Shown here in pieces: positions 42,309-52,220 of a DNA stretch of 64,000 nucleotides. Origin of the DNA: Alphaproteobacteria bacterium (GTDB lineage: Bacteria; Pseudomonadota; Alphaproteobacteria; UBA6615); assembly GCA_021774445.1 (NCBI GenBank), contig JAJFJA010000046.1:112562-176561 (forward strand), in the 5' to 3' direction. Numbering within the stretch: position 1 is the first letter of the stretch; each line of letters opens with the position of its first letter. The position numbers and the translations under genes were made by a program. The notes under the pieces were generated by a model. It had not been told where the DNA came from. It saw only the letters and a program-made list of their open reading frames with translations, and made no database searches.

Positions 42309-42481
42309 CCAAATCTCCAAGTTGCACCGGTTACCGCCATGTCGGCCGCCTGGCCGGCGAAGACTAGCATCGCTAACGCAAATGTCATCGCCGGTCATCT
42401 CTTGTACCGGTTAGATACCCCACGCAATATGCAACCGGCATCGTCCGGTTCCTCCCCCGTGGGCAAAATGGCAGCAGCAAT

Positions 42482-43123
42482 ATGAGCCAAGAGATCATCT
42501 ATGTTGGCGACCCCATGTGCTCCTGGTGTTGGGGATTTTCGCCGGTCCTGAAGGCGATCCACGACCGCTTTGGCGAGCACGCCCCGATACGCATCGTCGT
42601 CGGTGGCCTCCGCGCCGGAGATACCCAACTCATGAACGCCGAGATGAAGGCCTATGTTCGACACCATTGGGAGCGTGTGCACGAAATCACCGGACAGCCA
42701 TTCTGTTTCGACCTTTTCGACCGGGACGACGTCGCCATGAATACCGAGCCCGCGTGCCGTGCTGCCGTGACCATGCGAGGCCTCAGACCGGCTGCCACCC
42801 TGCCCTTCTTCGAGCGCCTTCACCGCGCCTATTATGTCGAGAATCTCGATATGACCAGCGCTGACAACCTCTCCCGCCTCGCCGCGCCTTTCGGCATCGC
42901 CGCCGATGACTTCAGCGCCGCTTTCGAATCCGCCGAAGTGCGAGAGCAGACCCGCAGCGACTTTCAGTTGAGCCAGCGACTGGGAGTGCGCGGCTTCCCC
43001 ACGATCGTTCTTCGCGACGGGGACGAGCTATCGATGCTGACCGCCGGCTACCGGCCTTTCGAAGCCTTGCGTCCGATCTTGGACCAATGGGTGCGCGGCG
43101 CCCCAGTCTCAACGAGCCCCTAA
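42482..43123 (+). CDS. DsbA-family thioredoxin-like oxidoreductase
   Basis: A 213-residue protein without a signal peptide, so probably cytoplasmic. The active site is CSWC in YVGDPMCSWCWGFSPVL (residues 13-16), followed by the DsbA helical insert and the cis-Pro loop LGVRGFPTIVLRDGDE (about 165-180). The subgroup resembles FrnE-like or poorly characterised DsbA-family proteins, and the substrate is unknown. It is divergently arranged with the peroxiredoxin-like gene across a 173-base gap and lies 150 bases before the glutathione transferase gene. Confidence 0.82.
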   Translation: MSQEIIYVGDPMCSWCWGFSPVLKAIHDRFGEHAPIRIVVGGLRAGDTQLMNAEMKAYVRHHWERVHEITGQPFCFDLFDRDDVAMNTEPACRAAVTMRGLRPAATLPFFERLHRAYYVENLDMTSADNLSRLAAPFGIAADDFSAAFESAEVREQTRSDFQLSQRLGVRGFPTIVLRDGDELSMLTAGYRPFEALRPILDQWVRGAPVSTSP

Positions 43124-43273
43124 GGCCCCTCATCCCTTGGACGGATGCGGCGGCTCTTGATACGATTTCTTGCTACCATTCGCGCCCACCGGTTTGTCGC
43201 AACGATATGATCCTTATCACGGTATCGGCCCTCGGCCGGAACGGATGTCGGCTTACCCAACAATGGGGTTTCA

Positions 43274-43909
43274 ATGATCGATCTCTACACCTGGACGACA
43301 CCCAACGGCCGCAAAGTCTCGATCCTGCTCGAAGAACTCGGACTGGCATATCGCGCCCACCCAATCGACATTGCAAAGGGCGAACAACTCACACCTGACT
43401 TCCTGGCCATCAGCCCAAACAACAAGATACCGGCAATCGTCGATGACGAAACCGGCATTCACATGATGGAGTCCGGCGCCATCCTCCTCTATCTTGCCGA
43501 CAAAACCGGTCGCTTTGCACCCACCGGCGCAAAAACACGCTGGGAACTGATGGAGTGGCTGATGTTCCAGATGGCCAGCGTTGGTCCCATGCTAGGCCAG
43601 GCCCACCACTTTCACAAATTCAACGCCGGCAAGGCGCCCTATGCCGAGGAGCGATACCTGGCCGAGACCAGACGCCTCTATGGCGTCCTCGAGACGCGTC
43701 TCGCCGACAGAGAATACATCCTCGACGACTACTCCATCGTCGACATGGCGACTTGGCCATGGATTTCTCGCTTCGAGTGGCAGGGCATCGACCTCAACGA
43801 CTTTCCCAACCTAAGGCGATGGTATCTCAAGATTGCCGGTCGCCCCGCCGTTCAGCGCGGTTATGCTGTCCCCAAGGCGGTCGGCGAGATCCCACTGCCG
43901 GCGAGCTAG
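43274..43909 (+). CDS. Glutathione S-transferase, YfcG/YghU (nu) type
   Basis: A 211-residue GST. The N-terminal thioredoxin fold has the nu-class start LYTWTTPNGRKVSILLEELG, where the Thr/Asn pair replaces the catalytic Tyr/Ser. The cis-Pro motif NKIPAIVD follows, and MESGAILLYLADK is the gamma-glutamyl-binding segment. The C-terminal helical domain (about 88-205) contains YSIVDMATWPWI. Nu-class enzymes show disulfide-bond reductase activity in E. coli, which fits the redox neighbours. It converges with the threonine dehydratase gene with 15 bases between them. Confidence 0.88.
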   Translation: MIDLYTWTTPNGRKVSILLEELGLAYRAHPIDIAKGEQLTPDFLAISPNNKIPAIVDDETGIHMMESGAILLYLADKTGRFAPTGAKTRWELMEWLMFQMASVGPMLGQAHHFHKFNAGKAPYAEERYLAETRRLYGVLETRLADREYILDDYSIVDMATWPWISRFEWQGIDLNDFPNLRRWYLKIAGRPAVQRGYAVPKAVGEIPLPAS

Positions 43910-43924
43910 AGACCCGCCTCTGGC

Positions 43925-44881
43925 TCAGGGCTTGGTCAGAACAGCGGCGAAGACCACGGCATCGACGTTACCGCCGGAAAGAATGACGCCGGCCCTCTGG
44001 CCCACCAATGTGTCACGCTCTTTAAGCAAGGCTGCCAGCGATGCAGCGCCGGCGCCCTCGGCCAAGTTGTGGGTGTCGGTATGATAGGCCCGCATCGCCG
44101 ACTTGATCTCGTCCTCCGATACCGTGACCACGCGGTCGGCGCCTCGGCAAATTATATCCACTGCCCTTGGGTCGGGAACCCGTACGGCCACACCATCGGC
44201 CATGGTATCCGCCGCATTGGTCGCCACCGGCTTGCCCGCCTCAAAGGAAAGCGCGTAGGCGGCCGCAAGCTCCGACACCACACCGACTATTTTCGTCCGC
44301 GCGCCGATAGCGTCGCGCGCCATTATCGTGCCGACGATGCCGGACCCCAAGCCTATCGGCACATATACGACATCCAGCTCGGCCGCGCCGTGCAGGAATT
44401 CAAGTCCGTAGCTGGCGACGCCCAGCACCAACAGCGGATCGAACGACGGCACCATGTGCTGATCCTGCCGACGTGCAAGATCGACGGCGTGGTCCTGCGC
44501 CTCGTTGAAATCCTCTCCATGTTCGATCACCGCGGCACCGAACGACCGCATGGCGCGGTTCTTCTCGACACTGTTGCCGTAGGGCACAACGACGGAAGCC
44601 CGCAGACCGTGCGCCCGTGCCGCCAAGGCAACGCTTTGTCCATGGTTGCCGCGTGTCGCCGTGATCACACGCGTCACCTCAGGCCACCGTTTCCTGAGAT
44701 CGTCCATGTAGACCAGCCCACCACGCAGCTTGAAGGCGCCAATGGCGGTGTGGTTCTCATGCTTGACCCACACCTCCAGACCGGCGCGTTCGCACAGCAG
44801 CGGCCAGCAATACTGCGGGGTCGGAGGCATATGGCGGTACACCAGTTCCGCCGCCGCTTCGATCTTCTCAAGCTCAGTCAT
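43925..44881 (-). CDS. PLP-dependent threonine/serine dehydratase
   Basis: Fold-type II PLP enzyme of 318 residues from ATG 44881 (MTELEKIEAAA), with GGAG upstream; a GTG at 44905 would add eight residues. The PLP lysine is in AIGAFKLRGG (about residue 51), the Asn-binding loop in TRGNHGQSVALAARAHG (about 78-94), the phosphate-binding glycine loop in VPIGLGSGIVG, and the C-terminal pyridine-nitrogen site in VILSGGNVD. There is no C-terminal ACT regulatory domain, so it resembles catabolic threonine dehydratase or a related hydroxyamino-acid or threo-hydroxyaspartate ammonia-lyase. The exact substrate is open. tRNA-Val lies 84 bases upstream. Confidence 0.85.
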   Translation of the reverse strand: MTELEKIEAAAELVYRHMPPTPQYCWPLLCERAGLEVWVKHENHTAIGAFKLRGGLVYMDDLRKRWPEVTRVITATRGNHGQSVALAARAHGLRASVVVPYGNSVEKNRAMRSFGAAVIEHGEDFNEAQDHAVDLARRQDQHMVPSFDPLLVLGVASYGLEFLHGAAELDVVYVPIGLGSGIVGTIMARDAIGARTKIVGVVSELAAAYALSFEAGKPVATNAADTMADGVAVRVPDPRAVDIICRGADRVVTVSEDEIKSAMRAYHTDTHNLAEGAGAASLAALLKERDTLVGQRAGVILSGGNVDAVVFAAVLTKP

Positions 44882-44965
44882 CGACCCGCTCCGCTGCTTG
44901 ATCACAACCGTAGAAGCCGGGCCAAGACCACCGCAAGGTCGACGTTAGGAAAAGCCTGAGGATTT

Positions 44966-45041
44966 TGGTGGGCGATGACGGGATCGAACCGCCGACCTCC
45001 TCGGTGTAAACGAGGCGCTCTCCCAGCTGAGCTAATCGCCC
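44966..45041 (-). tRNA. tRNA-Val (anticodon TAC)
   Basis: A 76-base gene with encoded CCA. The acceptor stem GGGCGAT pairs with ATCGCCC, the D-loop is AGCTCAGCTGGGAGAGC, the anticodon stem-loop CCTCG-TTTACAC-CGAGG gives TAC, and the T-loop is GGTTCGATCCC. The discriminator is A, as expected for Val. Confidence 0.97.
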
Positions 45042-45050
45042 GCAGAACCT

Positions 45051-45079
45051 ATGTAACGAACTCGACCGCTAACGATCAA
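45051..45079 (-). promoter_or_regulatory. Candidate promoter of tRNA-Val
   Basis: On the minus strand TTGATC (45079-45074) is separated by 17 bases from TTACAT (45056-45051), about 10 bases before the mature tRNA-Val 5' end. The spacing is good and the hexamers moderate. Confidence 0.4.
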
Positions 45080-45121
45080 GACTTCACGACGCTGGTAGCT
45101 GACCAATGCCCTGAGCGCATG

Positions 45122-45149
45122 AAAAGGCCGGTCACATCCTGTGACCGGC
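45122..45149 (-). terminator. Rho-independent terminator of the HU gene
   Basis: On the minus strand a perfect 10-base stem (gccggtcaca, loop gga, tgtgaccggc; 45149-45127) is followed by CTTTTC. It lies 27 bases after the HU stop codon and separates HU from tRNA-Val. Confidence 0.8.
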
Positions 45150-45175
45150 GCTTCGAAACGAAAAACCGACGTGTT

Positions 45176-45448
45176 TCAGTTCACAGCTTCTTTCAAGGCC
45201 TTACCAGCTTTGAATTTTGGCTGTTTCGACGCCGGGATCTTGATGGTCTCACCGGTTCGCGGATTGCGGCCTGTCGTAGCCGCCCGATTTGAGACGCTAA
45301 ACGTCCCAAAACCTACCAATCGGACTTCGCCACCGCCTCCCAACGCACCGGTGATCGAGTCGAACACGCTGTCCACTGCTTTTACTGCATCAGACTTTGA
45401 CAAACCTGAAGACGTAGACACCGCGGCGACGAGATCGTTCTTATTCAC
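45176..45448 (-). CDS. HU-family DNA-binding protein
   Basis: Nucleoid-associated protein of 90 residues, the canonical HU length. The start is GTG at 45448 (encoding the first Met of MNKNDLVAAVSTSSG), preceded by GAGGGGG; the open frame runs to 45523 but the extra 25 residues are not HU-like. The DNA-binding arm contains GRNPRTGETIKIPASKQPKF (about residues 54-73), and VGFGTFSV is the family core. It lies downstream of lon as in most proteobacteria, with its own promoter and terminator. Confidence 0.96.
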   Translation of the reverse strand: MNKNDLVAAVSTSSGLSKSDAVKAVDSVFDSITGALGGGGEVRLVGFGTFSVSNRAATTGRNPRTGETIKIPASKQPKFKAGKALKEAVN

Positions 45449-45508
45449 TAGAGGCCCCCTCTCACTAACAAAATCACTCTGGGCAGCACCAGAATCCTGA
45501 TGCCGGGA

Positions 45509-45537
45509 GTCTAGAGCGGCCAAATTGCTGACGTCAA
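45509..45537 (-). promoter_or_regulatory. Candidate promoter of the HU gene
   Basis: On the minus strand TTGACG (45537-45532) stands 17 bases from CTAGAC (45514-45509), about 60 bases before the HU start. The -35 match is strong and the -10 weak. It fits independent transcription of HU from lon. Confidence 0.45.
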
Positions 45538-45644
45538 TTGCTACAGGCCAACAAAACCCGCGGGAATGTGTGAATCTCGCGACACTGTGGCAGGCTCGTA
45601 ACGCTGCGCGCGCCCGACGACGCGATTTCGGCGCGCTTCACCCG

Positions 45645-48065
45645 TTAGTGCGTTACCAGACCGCCGATGTCAGAGCCCTTCTCCGCGTCACCGACGGGTA
45701 CCGGCTTGATCTTGTCGTCACTCTCGTCTTCCCATTCGATGGGCACGAGCGGATCGCGCAGCGCATGACTCAAGACTTCATCCACCGTATGCACCGGCAC
45801 GATCTCCATCCCCTTCTTCACCGCATCGGGGATTTCGGCCAGGTCCTTCTCGTTCTCCTGCGGAATGATCACTTTCTTGAGGCCGCCTCGTAGCGCCGCC
45901 AGCAGCTTCTCTTTCAAGCCACCGATCGGCAAGACGCGACCACGCAACGTGATCTCTCCGGTCATTGCCACTTCCCGGCGAACCGGATTGTTGGTCAGCA
46001 TCGAAACCATTGAAGTCACCATCGCCACGCCGGCGGACGGACCGTCCTTCGGCACCGCGCCCTCGGGCACATGGACATGGATATCGCGCTTCTCGAACAG
46101 CGTCGGCTTGATACCGAACTCGACGGCGCGTGACCGCACATACGCATTGGCAGCTTGGATGGACTCTTGCATGACGTCACCGAGCTTACCGGTAATCGTC
46201 ATCTTACCCCGACCCGGCACCAATATGGATTCGATCGACAACAGCTCGCCGCCGACCTCCGTCCACGCGAGCCCGGTCGTCACGCCAACCAAGTCTTCTT
46301 GCTCAATCTCGCCAAAACGGAATCTCTGAACGCCAGCGAATTTCCCCAAATTCCGCGAAGTTACCTTGATTTGGGAAATCTTGCCGACCGTGATCTCCTT
46401 CACCGCCTTGCGGGCCAGCTTGGCGATCTCACGTTCGAGATTCCGCACGCCGGCTTCCCGCGTGTAGTAACGGATCAGATCGCGCAGAGCGGAATCGGAG
46501 ATTGACCACTCGTCATCTTTGAGACCGTTCTCGCCAAGCTGCTTTTTGATCAGGTGGCGCTTGGCGATCTCGACTTTTTCGGCCTCGGTGTAGCCGGCCA
46601 GCCGGATGATCTCCATTCGATCAAGCAACGGCTGGGGCATCCGCAGCGTATTCGCCGTGCACACGAACATGACATCCGAAAGATCGTAATCGACTTCGAG
46701 ATAGTGATCCTGGAACGTCGAATTCTGCTCCGGATCCAGCACCTCCAACAGCGCCGACGACGGATCGCCGCGCCAGTCGGCGCCAAGCTTGTCGACCTCA
46801 TCCAGCAAGAATAGCGGATTGGAAGATTTCGCCTTCTTCATCCCCTGGACGATCTTGCCCGGCATCGAGCCGATGTAGGTGCGTCGGTGACCGCGAACCT
46901 CCGCCTCGTCGCGCACGCCGCCGAGCGACATGCGGACGAAGTTGCGTCCGGTCGCCCGCGCGATCGACTTGCCGAGCGAGGTCTTACCGACCCCCGGCGG
47001 TCCGACCAGGCACAAGATCGGCCCCTTCAGTTTGGTCATGCGTTGCTGCACGGCCAGATACTCGATGATCCGCTCTTTGACCTTCTCCAGACTGTAGTGG
47101 TCTTCGTCGAGGATCACCTCGGCCGCTGGAATATCCTTGCGCACGCGCGTCCGCTGCTTCCACGGAATACCCAGAATCCAATCGAGATAATTCCGCACGA
47201 CCGTCGCCTCGGCCGACATCGGGCTCATATTCCGCAATTTCTTGAGCTCTTGCGTCGTCTTCTCACGCGCTTCCTTGCTCAACTTGACCTTCTTGATCCG
47301 GTCTTCGAGCTCTTGCAGCTCGTCCCGGCCTTCTTCGCCCTCGCCGAGCTCCTTCTGGATCGCCTTGAGCTGTTCGTTCAAGTAGTACTCGCGCTGCGTC
47401 TTCTCCATCTGCCGCTTCACGCGGTTGCGTATCCGCTTCTCAACCTGAAGAACGCCGATTTCGCCTTCCATGAAGCCGTAAATCTTCTCGAGCCGATCGG
47501 TCACGATCGACGCCTCTAGCAGCTCTTGCTTTTCGGCAATCTTCAGCGACAGGTGCGAAGCAACCGTATCGGCAAGCTTCCCCGGCTCCTCGATCTGATT
47601 GACCGAAACCAGCACCTCCGGCGGAACCTTGCGGTTTAGCTTGATGTATTGTTCGAACTGGGCCACGACCGAGCGGCTCAGGGCCTCGACTTCCTGGTCG
47701 TTCCCCGGATCCTCGCTCGCGCTCTCCGCATAGGCCTGAAAGAAGTTCTCGTTCTCTGCAAAGCGGTTGATCCGGGCCCGGTGACCACCCTCCACCAAAA
47801 CCTTGACGGTTCCATCGGGGAGCTTCAGCAACTGCAGTACCGTGCCGACCGTGCCGACCGTGAATATATCCACCGGCGTCGGATCGTCCTGAGCGGCATC
47901 CCTCTGGGTCACCAGCAGGATCTGCTTGTCCTCCTTCATGACATCTTCGAGCGCCCGCACGGACTTCTCGCGCCCGACGAACAAGGGCACGATCATGTGT
48001 GGGAAAACGACGATGTCTCGCAAGGGGAGAACGGGATACAAAGTACCGCTTGGGATCTCTAACAT
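45645..48065 (-). CDS. lon: Lon, ATP-dependent protease
   Basis: Cytoplasmic AAA+ protease for damaged and regulatory proteins. The start at ATG 48065 ([17 protein letters not shown]) gives 806 residues; the frame extends 11 codons upstream. Domains are an N-terminal substrate domain (1-200), a coiled coil (about 200-300), AAA+ with Walker [10 protein letters not shown] near 353, and a C-terminal Ser-Lys protease. The catalytic Ser is in [10 protein letters not shown] near 677 and the Lys in [10 protein letters not shown] about 43 residues later. Upstream, CTTG (48151-48148) and CCATGTG (48128-48122) are 19 bases apart, loosely like an alphaproteobacterial heat-shock promoter; this is weak evidence. 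Confidence 0.97.
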   Translation of the reverse strand: MLEIPSGTLYPVLPLRDIVVFPHMIVPLFVGREKSVRALEDVMKEDKQILLVTQRDAAQDDPTPVDIFTVGTVGTVLQLLKLPDGTVKVLVEGGHRARINRFAENENFFQAYAESASEDPGNDQEVEALSRSVVAQFEQYIKLNRKVPPEVLVSVNQIEEPGKLADTVASHLSLKIAEKQELLEASIVTDRLEKIYGFMEGEIGVLQVEKRIRNRVKRQMEKTQREYYLNEQLKAIQKELGEGEEGRDELQELEDRIKKVKLSKEAREKTTQELKKLRNMSPMSAEATVVRNYLDWILGIPWKQRTRVRKDIPAAEVILDEDHYSLEKVKERIIEYLAVQQRMTKLKGPILCLVGPPGVGKTSLGKSIARATGRNFVRMSLGGVRDEAEVRGHRRTYIGSMPGKIVQGMKKAKSSNPLFLLDEVDKLGADWRGDPSSALLEVLDPEQNSTFQDHYLEVDYDLSDVMFVCTANTLRMPQPLLDRMEIIRLAGYTEAEKVEIAKRHLIKKQLGENGLKDDEWSISDSALRDLIRYYTREAGVRNLEREIAKLARKAVKEITVGKISQIKVTSRNLGKFAGVQRFRFGEIEQEDLVGVTTGLAWTEVGGELLSIESILVPGRGKMTITGKLGDVMQESIQAANAYVRSRAVEFGIKPTLFEKRDIHVHVPEGAVPKDGPSAGVAMVTSMVSMLTNNPVRREVAMTGEITLRGRVLPIGGLKEKLLAALRGGLKKVIIPQENEKDLAEIPDAVKKGMEIVPVHTVDEVLSHALRDPLVPIEWEDESDDKIKPVPVGDAEKGSDIGGLVTH

Positions 48066-48188
48066 TGCTTCTCTTCCATTACGCCACGGCTGAGGCACAA
48101 ACGCCCGAACGCAACCTTACTCACATGGTCCTTACCAGATCCATGATCAAGGCACGATAGCGGCAGATCGACAAGATATGGTGTATGT

Positions 48189-49454
48189 CTAAGCGCTTGT
48201 CCCCACATCTTCACGGCGATCCGCATAGATGTGGAGTGGTTTGGCCCGGCCTTCGATCACCTCGCCATTGATCATCACTTCTTCGACGCCGCCCATTCCC
48301 GGCAGCTCGAACATGGTATCGAGCAAGATGGTCTCCATGATCGAGCGCAGGCCGCGGGCCCCCGTCTTCCGGCCGATCGCCTTGCGCGCGATTGCCGTCA
48401 ACGCATCTTCCGAAAAACTGAGCTTCACGCCCTCCATCTCGAACAAGCGTTCGTACTGCTTGACCAGCGCATTCTTGGGTCGCGTCAGTATTTCGACCAA
48501 GGCCTCGCGATCTAGATCTTCAAGGGTCGCCAGTACGGGCAAGCGACCGATGAACTCTGGAATCAGCCCGAATTTGAGCAAGTCTTCCGGTTCGACGTTG
48601 CGCAATATTTCGCCGGTCAACTGGTCGTTGGGCGCGCGTACATCGGCACCGAAACCGATCGAGGTGCCCTGTCCGCGTCCGGTGATGATCTTCTCAAGAC
48701 CGGCAAAGGCACCACCGCAGATGAACAGGATGTTCGTCGTGTCGACCTGAAGGAATTCCTGCTGCGGATGTTTGCGCCCACCTTGCGGTGGCACCGACGC
48801 GACCGTGCCCTCCATGATCTTAAGCAGGGCCTGCTGCACGCCTTCGCCGGAGACGTCGCGGGTAATCGACGGGTTGTCCGACTTGCGGCTGATCTTGTCG
48901 ACCTCGTCGATATAGACGATGCCGCGCTGCGCCCGCTCGACATTGTAGTCCGCCGACTGCAGCAGCTTAAGGATGATGTTCTCGACATCCTCGCCCACAT
49001 AGCCGGCTTCCGTCAGCGTCGTCGCATCGGCCATCGTGAACGGTACGTCAAGGATCCGCGCCAGCGTCTGGGCCAGCAAGGTCTTGCCGCAACCGGTCGG
49101 GCCGATCAGCAGGATATTCGATTTAGCGATCTCGACGTCGCTGCCCTTCGCACCCTGCCCGAGGCGCTTGTAGTGGTTATGCACCGCGACGGACAACACC
49201 CGTTTGGCCCGATCCTGGCCGATCACATAGTCGTCGAGTACGGTGCATATCTCCGCCGGGGTCGGCACGCCGTCGCGCGACTTGACCAGGGTGGATTTGT
49301 GCTCCTCACGGATAATATCCATGCAAAGCTCGACGCACTCATCGCAGATGAACACGGTTGGCCCTGCAATGAGCTTTCGCACTTCGTGCTGGCTCTTGCC
49401 GCAGAAGGAGCAATAAAGCGTATTCTTGGAGTCGCCGCCGCTGGACTTACTCAT
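48189..49454 (-). CDS. clpX: ClpX, ATPase subunit of ClpXP protease
   Basis: AAA+ unfoldase that feeds ClpP. The start at ATG 49454 ([14 protein letters not shown]) gives 421 residues. The N-terminal zinc domain has four Cys (CSFCGKS and CDECVELC, about 15-45). Walker A is [12 protein letters not shown] near 115, Walker B is VYIDEVDKI, and the pore loops and IGF-type ClpP loop region lie mid-protein. It lies 216 bases downstream of clpP, enough for a separate promoter, but I see no clear one. Confidence 0.97.
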   Translation of the reverse strand: MSKSSGGDSKNTLYCSFCGKSQHEVRKLIAGPTVFICDECVELCMDIIREEHKSTLVKSRDGVPTPAEICTVLDDYVIGQDRAKRVLSVAVHNHYKRLGQGAKGSDVEIAKSNILLIGPTGCGKTLLAQTLARILDVPFTMADATTLTEAGYVGEDVENIILKLLQSADYNVERAQRGIVYIDEVDKISRKSDNPSITRDVSGEGVQQALLKIMEGTVASVPPQGGRKHPQQEFLQVDTTNILFICGGAFAGLEKIITGRGQGTSIGFGADVRAPNDQLTGEILRNVEPEDLLKFGLIPEFIGRLPVLATLEDLDREALVEILTRPKNALVKQYERLFEMEGVKLSFSEDALTAIARKAIGRKTGARGLRSIMETILLDTMFELPGMGGVEEVMINGEVIEGRAKPLHIYADRREDVGTSA

Positions 49455-49670
49455 TCCTACTCCGTCGTCGGGCCGAAGTGCCCGCATCTCCGATCAAGGC
49501 CGGCTCTGATACCTGCCTTGCGCCATCCCTGCCCCATTTTGCCCGCTAAATTGCCGCAATATGGCCGAATCGATGACTACTCGCCGATGGTTATCCATTC
49601 AACACTAGCTATCAAGTGCCGATCAACAATAAGTTAAGCCTGTTTTGGGCAACAAATGGTTAACGCGGCG

Positions 49671-50315
49671 TTACCCCTTTTCGGGAGCGGCGTCATCATC
49701 GCCCGGCGCCTCTCGCTTCTCCACCACATCGTCAATCAGCCCAAATTCCTTGGCTTCATCCGGCGCATAAAACCGATCTCGCTCCATCGCGTCTGCTATA
49801 GCATCCATGGACTTGCCGCAATGGTGGGCGTAGATCCCATTCAACCTTTGTCGCAGAGACAAGATCTCCTTGGCATGAATCTCTATATCGGTCGCCTGGC
49901 CCTGAAATCCACCTGAGGGCTGATGCACCATGATTCGCGAGTTCGGCAGGGCATATCGCTTACCCGACGCCCCCGCCGCAAGCAGCAGCGATCCCGCCGA
50001 GGCGGCTTGGCCGATGCACAGCGTTCCGACGTCCGGGCGGATATATTGCATGGTGTCGTAAATCGACAGCCCCGACGTCACCACGCCCCCTGGGGAGTTG
50101 ATATACAACGAAATGTCCTTGGTCGGATTATCCGCCTCCAGGAATAGCAGTTGAGCGCAGACCAGGCTTGCCATGCCGTCTTCGATCGGTCCGGTTAGGA
50201 ATATGATGCGCTCTTTAAGCAGCCGCGAGAAGATATCGTAAGCACGCTCGCCTCGGTTGGTCTGCTCGACCACCATGGGGACTAGATTCATATAGTCGTT
50301 GGCGAGATCACCCAT
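49671..50315 (-). CDS. clpP: ClpP, proteolytic subunit of Clp protease
   Basis: Serine peptidase that forms the double-heptamer chamber. It has 214 residues. The catalytic triad is Ser106 ([10 protein letters not shown]), His131 ([10 protein letters not shown]) and an Asp in the [11 protein letters not shown] segment near 180. The N-terminal loop residues that contact ClpX are present ([16 protein letters not shown]). The AAGGA ribosome site precedes ATG. It lies 49 bases downstream of tig and is probably co-transcribed with it. Confidence 0.97.
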   Translation of the reverse strand: MGDLANDYMNLVPMVVEQTNRGERAYDIFSRLLKERIIFLTGPIEDGMASLVCAQLLFLEADNPTKDISLYINSPGGVVTSGLSIYDTMQYIRPDVGTLCIGQAASAGSLLLAAGASGKRYALPNSRIMVHQPSGGFQGQATDIEIHAKEILSLRQRLNGIYAHHCGKSMDAIADAMERDRFYAPDEAKEFGLIDDVVEKREAPGDDDAAPEKG

Positions 50316-50364
50316 GCTGTTACATCCTTGCTGGGGTTGAATGCTTGACGGTGGTCGCAGTTAG

Positions 50365-51768
50365 CTACTGCTCTTTCTTTTTCGATTTACTCGCGGCCGC
50401 TTTTTTCTTTGGTTTCTTTTTCGGCTCCGCGGCGTCGCTCTCGCCGTCCTCGTCCATCGGCTGCAAGAGTTCCTCGGCGGAAACGTCTCGCTCGTCTACT
50501 TGGGCCATCTCGACGATGAAGTCGACGACCTTGTCCTCGAACACCGGCGCCTGCAGACTTGCCCGGGCTTGCGGATTGGAGCGGAAGAACTCGATCACTT
50601 CCTGCTCCTGGCCGGGATATTTGCGCGCCTCTTCCATCAGCGCCCGATTCAGCTCTTCTTGCGACACCGTTATGCTATTGCCGTCGCCGATAGCCGAGAG
50701 AATGAGCCCAAGTCGAACCCGCCGCAGCGCTATTTCACGATATTGGGTTTTTAGCGCATCGTCGTCCTTAGCAGCATCGTCGGCGTCGAGTTGACCTTTT
50801 TCCTTAGCCTCCTCGATTTGCTTCCAAATCGATTCGAATTCTGCCTCGACCATGCTCTCGGGCGCTTCAAAAGCATGCGCCTCCTCGAGTTTATCCAGCA
50901 ATTGCCGTTTGATCTTCGACCGCGACGCCTGACCATATTCGCGGGACATCTGTTCCCGCACCGCGTCCTTTAACGCAGCGAGCCCCTCCAGGCCGGCCGC
51001 CTTTGCCAGGTCATCATCTACCTTGGCCTCGGCCGGTTCCCGCAACTCTTTCATTTCGCAGGCAAATACCGCGTCCTTGCTGCGCAGCTTCTCGACATTG
51101 TAGTCGTCTGGAAACGTTACATTCACGTCGAACTTATCGCCGACCTCATGGCCGCTGACTTGGTCCTCAAATCCCGGAATCAAATTGCCCGAACCAAGCT
51201 CCAGATGGAAATCCGTCGCCGCCCCGCCATCGAACGTTTCGCCGTCGACCTGTCCCTCGAAATCGATGACGGCAATATCTCCCGACTTTGCCGCACGCTT
51301 TTTCGTGACCGGCTCGGACGGCTTGTGTGCTGCCGCCAATCGCTCTAACGCCTGCTCGAGATCCGCGTCGGTTACATCCGCCTTAAGCCGCGCCAATTCC
51401 AGCTTCGACAGGTCCATGAGATCGATCTCGGGCAACAGCTCGACCGACATGTCGTATTCGAGGTCTTTGCCGTCATCGAAAGCCGTGATTTCAATCTTTG
51501 GCTGCCCCGCCGGCCGCAGACCGCGTTCCTCGAGGACCTTGCTGGAGCTGTCGCGCACTGTGCCCTCGAGCACTTCCGCCATCACCGACGATCCGAAGCG
51601 CTGCTTTAGGATGGTCATCGGGATCTTGCCCGGGCGAAAGCCGGGAATACGCGCCTTCTGCCCCACTTCCGAGAGCTTTGTTTGAACTTTCGAATTGATG
51701 TCGGCGGCCGCCACGACGATCTTGTAGTCGCGCTTAAGCCCCTCGTTGGTCTTTTCGGTGACTTGCAT
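50365..51768 (-). CDS. tig: Trigger factor
   Basis: Ribosome-bound chaperone and peptidyl-prolyl isomerase. It has 467 residues. The N-terminal ribosome-binding domain has the signature region around GFRPGKIPMTIL (about residues 43-54). The FKBP-type PPIase domain (about 160-245) contains GDIAVIDFEGQVDGE, and the helical C-terminal arms follow. The last 25 residues are a Lys-rich, Ala/Pro-containing tail (KKKPKKKAAASKSKKKEQ), longer and more basic than in E. coli. It is the first protein gene after tRNA-Leu, 62 bases downstream of it. Confidence 0.96.
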   Translation of the reverse strand: MQVTEKTNEGLKRDYKIVVAAADINSKVQTKLSEVGQKARIPGFRPGKIPMTILKQRFGSSVMAEVLEGTVRDSSSKVLEERGLRPAGQPKIEITAFDDGKDLEYDMSVELLPEIDLMDLSKLELARLKADVTDADLEQALERLAAAHKPSEPVTKKRAAKSGDIAVIDFEGQVDGETFDGGAATDFHLELGSGNLIPGFEDQVSGHEVGDKFDVNVTFPDDYNVEKLRSKDAVFACEMKELREPAEAKVDDDLAKAAGLEGLAALKDAVREQMSREYGQASRSKIKRQLLDKLEEAHAFEAPESMVEAEFESIWKQIEEAKEKGQLDADDAAKDDDALKTQYREIALRRVRLGLILSAIGDGNSITVSQEELNRALMEEARKYPGQEQEVIEFFRSNPQARASLQAPVFEDKVVDFIVEMAQVDERDVSAEELLQPMDEDGESDAAEPKKKPKKKAAASKSKKKEQ

Positions 51769-51830
51769 GTTCAGTCTTCTTATTTAGCGAATGACCTACC
51801 AGCCAAGATTTGGTCGGTCCAAGTCATCGA

Positions 51831-51917
51831 TGGTGCGGGCGAAGGGACTTGAACCCCCACGACCTCACGGTCACCAGGACCTAAACCTGGCGCGTCTACC
51901 AATTCCGCCACGCCCGC
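51831..51917 (-). tRNA. tRNA-Leu (anticodon TAG)
   Basis: An 87-base class II tRNA with encoded CCA. The acceptor stem GCGGGCG pairs with CGCCCGC, the anticodon stem-loop CCAGG-TTTAGGT-CCTGG gives TAG, a variable arm of the type TGACCGTGAGGTCG is present, and the T-loop is GGTTCAAGTCC. The discriminator is A, as expected for Leu. Confidence 0.97.
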
Positions 51918-52220
51918 GCTCCGCTACTGGCGCCAGTGGCTCACCGGCACATCGATCGGAAGCGGTTACCTATACCATCCACGCAGTAGAGTAAACACAC
52001 GGGAATATCGGCCATACCGCTCATATTCGGGCCCACCCGAGCCAACGAACGACTTGTCCACGAACCCATCCCACGGCACACCGCCGCGATGCGATCCGCC
52101 ACGCCCAACCGGAACACCGAGACAAGATCAGAAACCGATATTAACCATCGGAAAACACGCCACAAATATCCTTTTTTCGAACCTGGGTCCGGCCCTTGCA
52201 TCGGACCGATACGACACCCA
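51918..52220. other. Gene-free stretch between nnr and tRNA-Leu
   Basis: About 300 bases without a convincing gene. On the minus strand, just after the nnr stop, there is a 6-base inverted repeat (GGTCCG at 52186-52191, CGGACC at 52202-52207) without a T run, at best a weak terminator. Near tRNA-Leu a TATAGG (51974-51969) could be a -10 box but lacks a good -35. In several alphaproteobacteria glnB follows nnr; it is not here. Confidence 0.4.

Noticed and set aside
45600..45640. GC-rich inverted repeat (gcgcgcc/ggcgcgc) after lon as terminator
   Set aside because: The loop is long and no T run follows; too weak to call.
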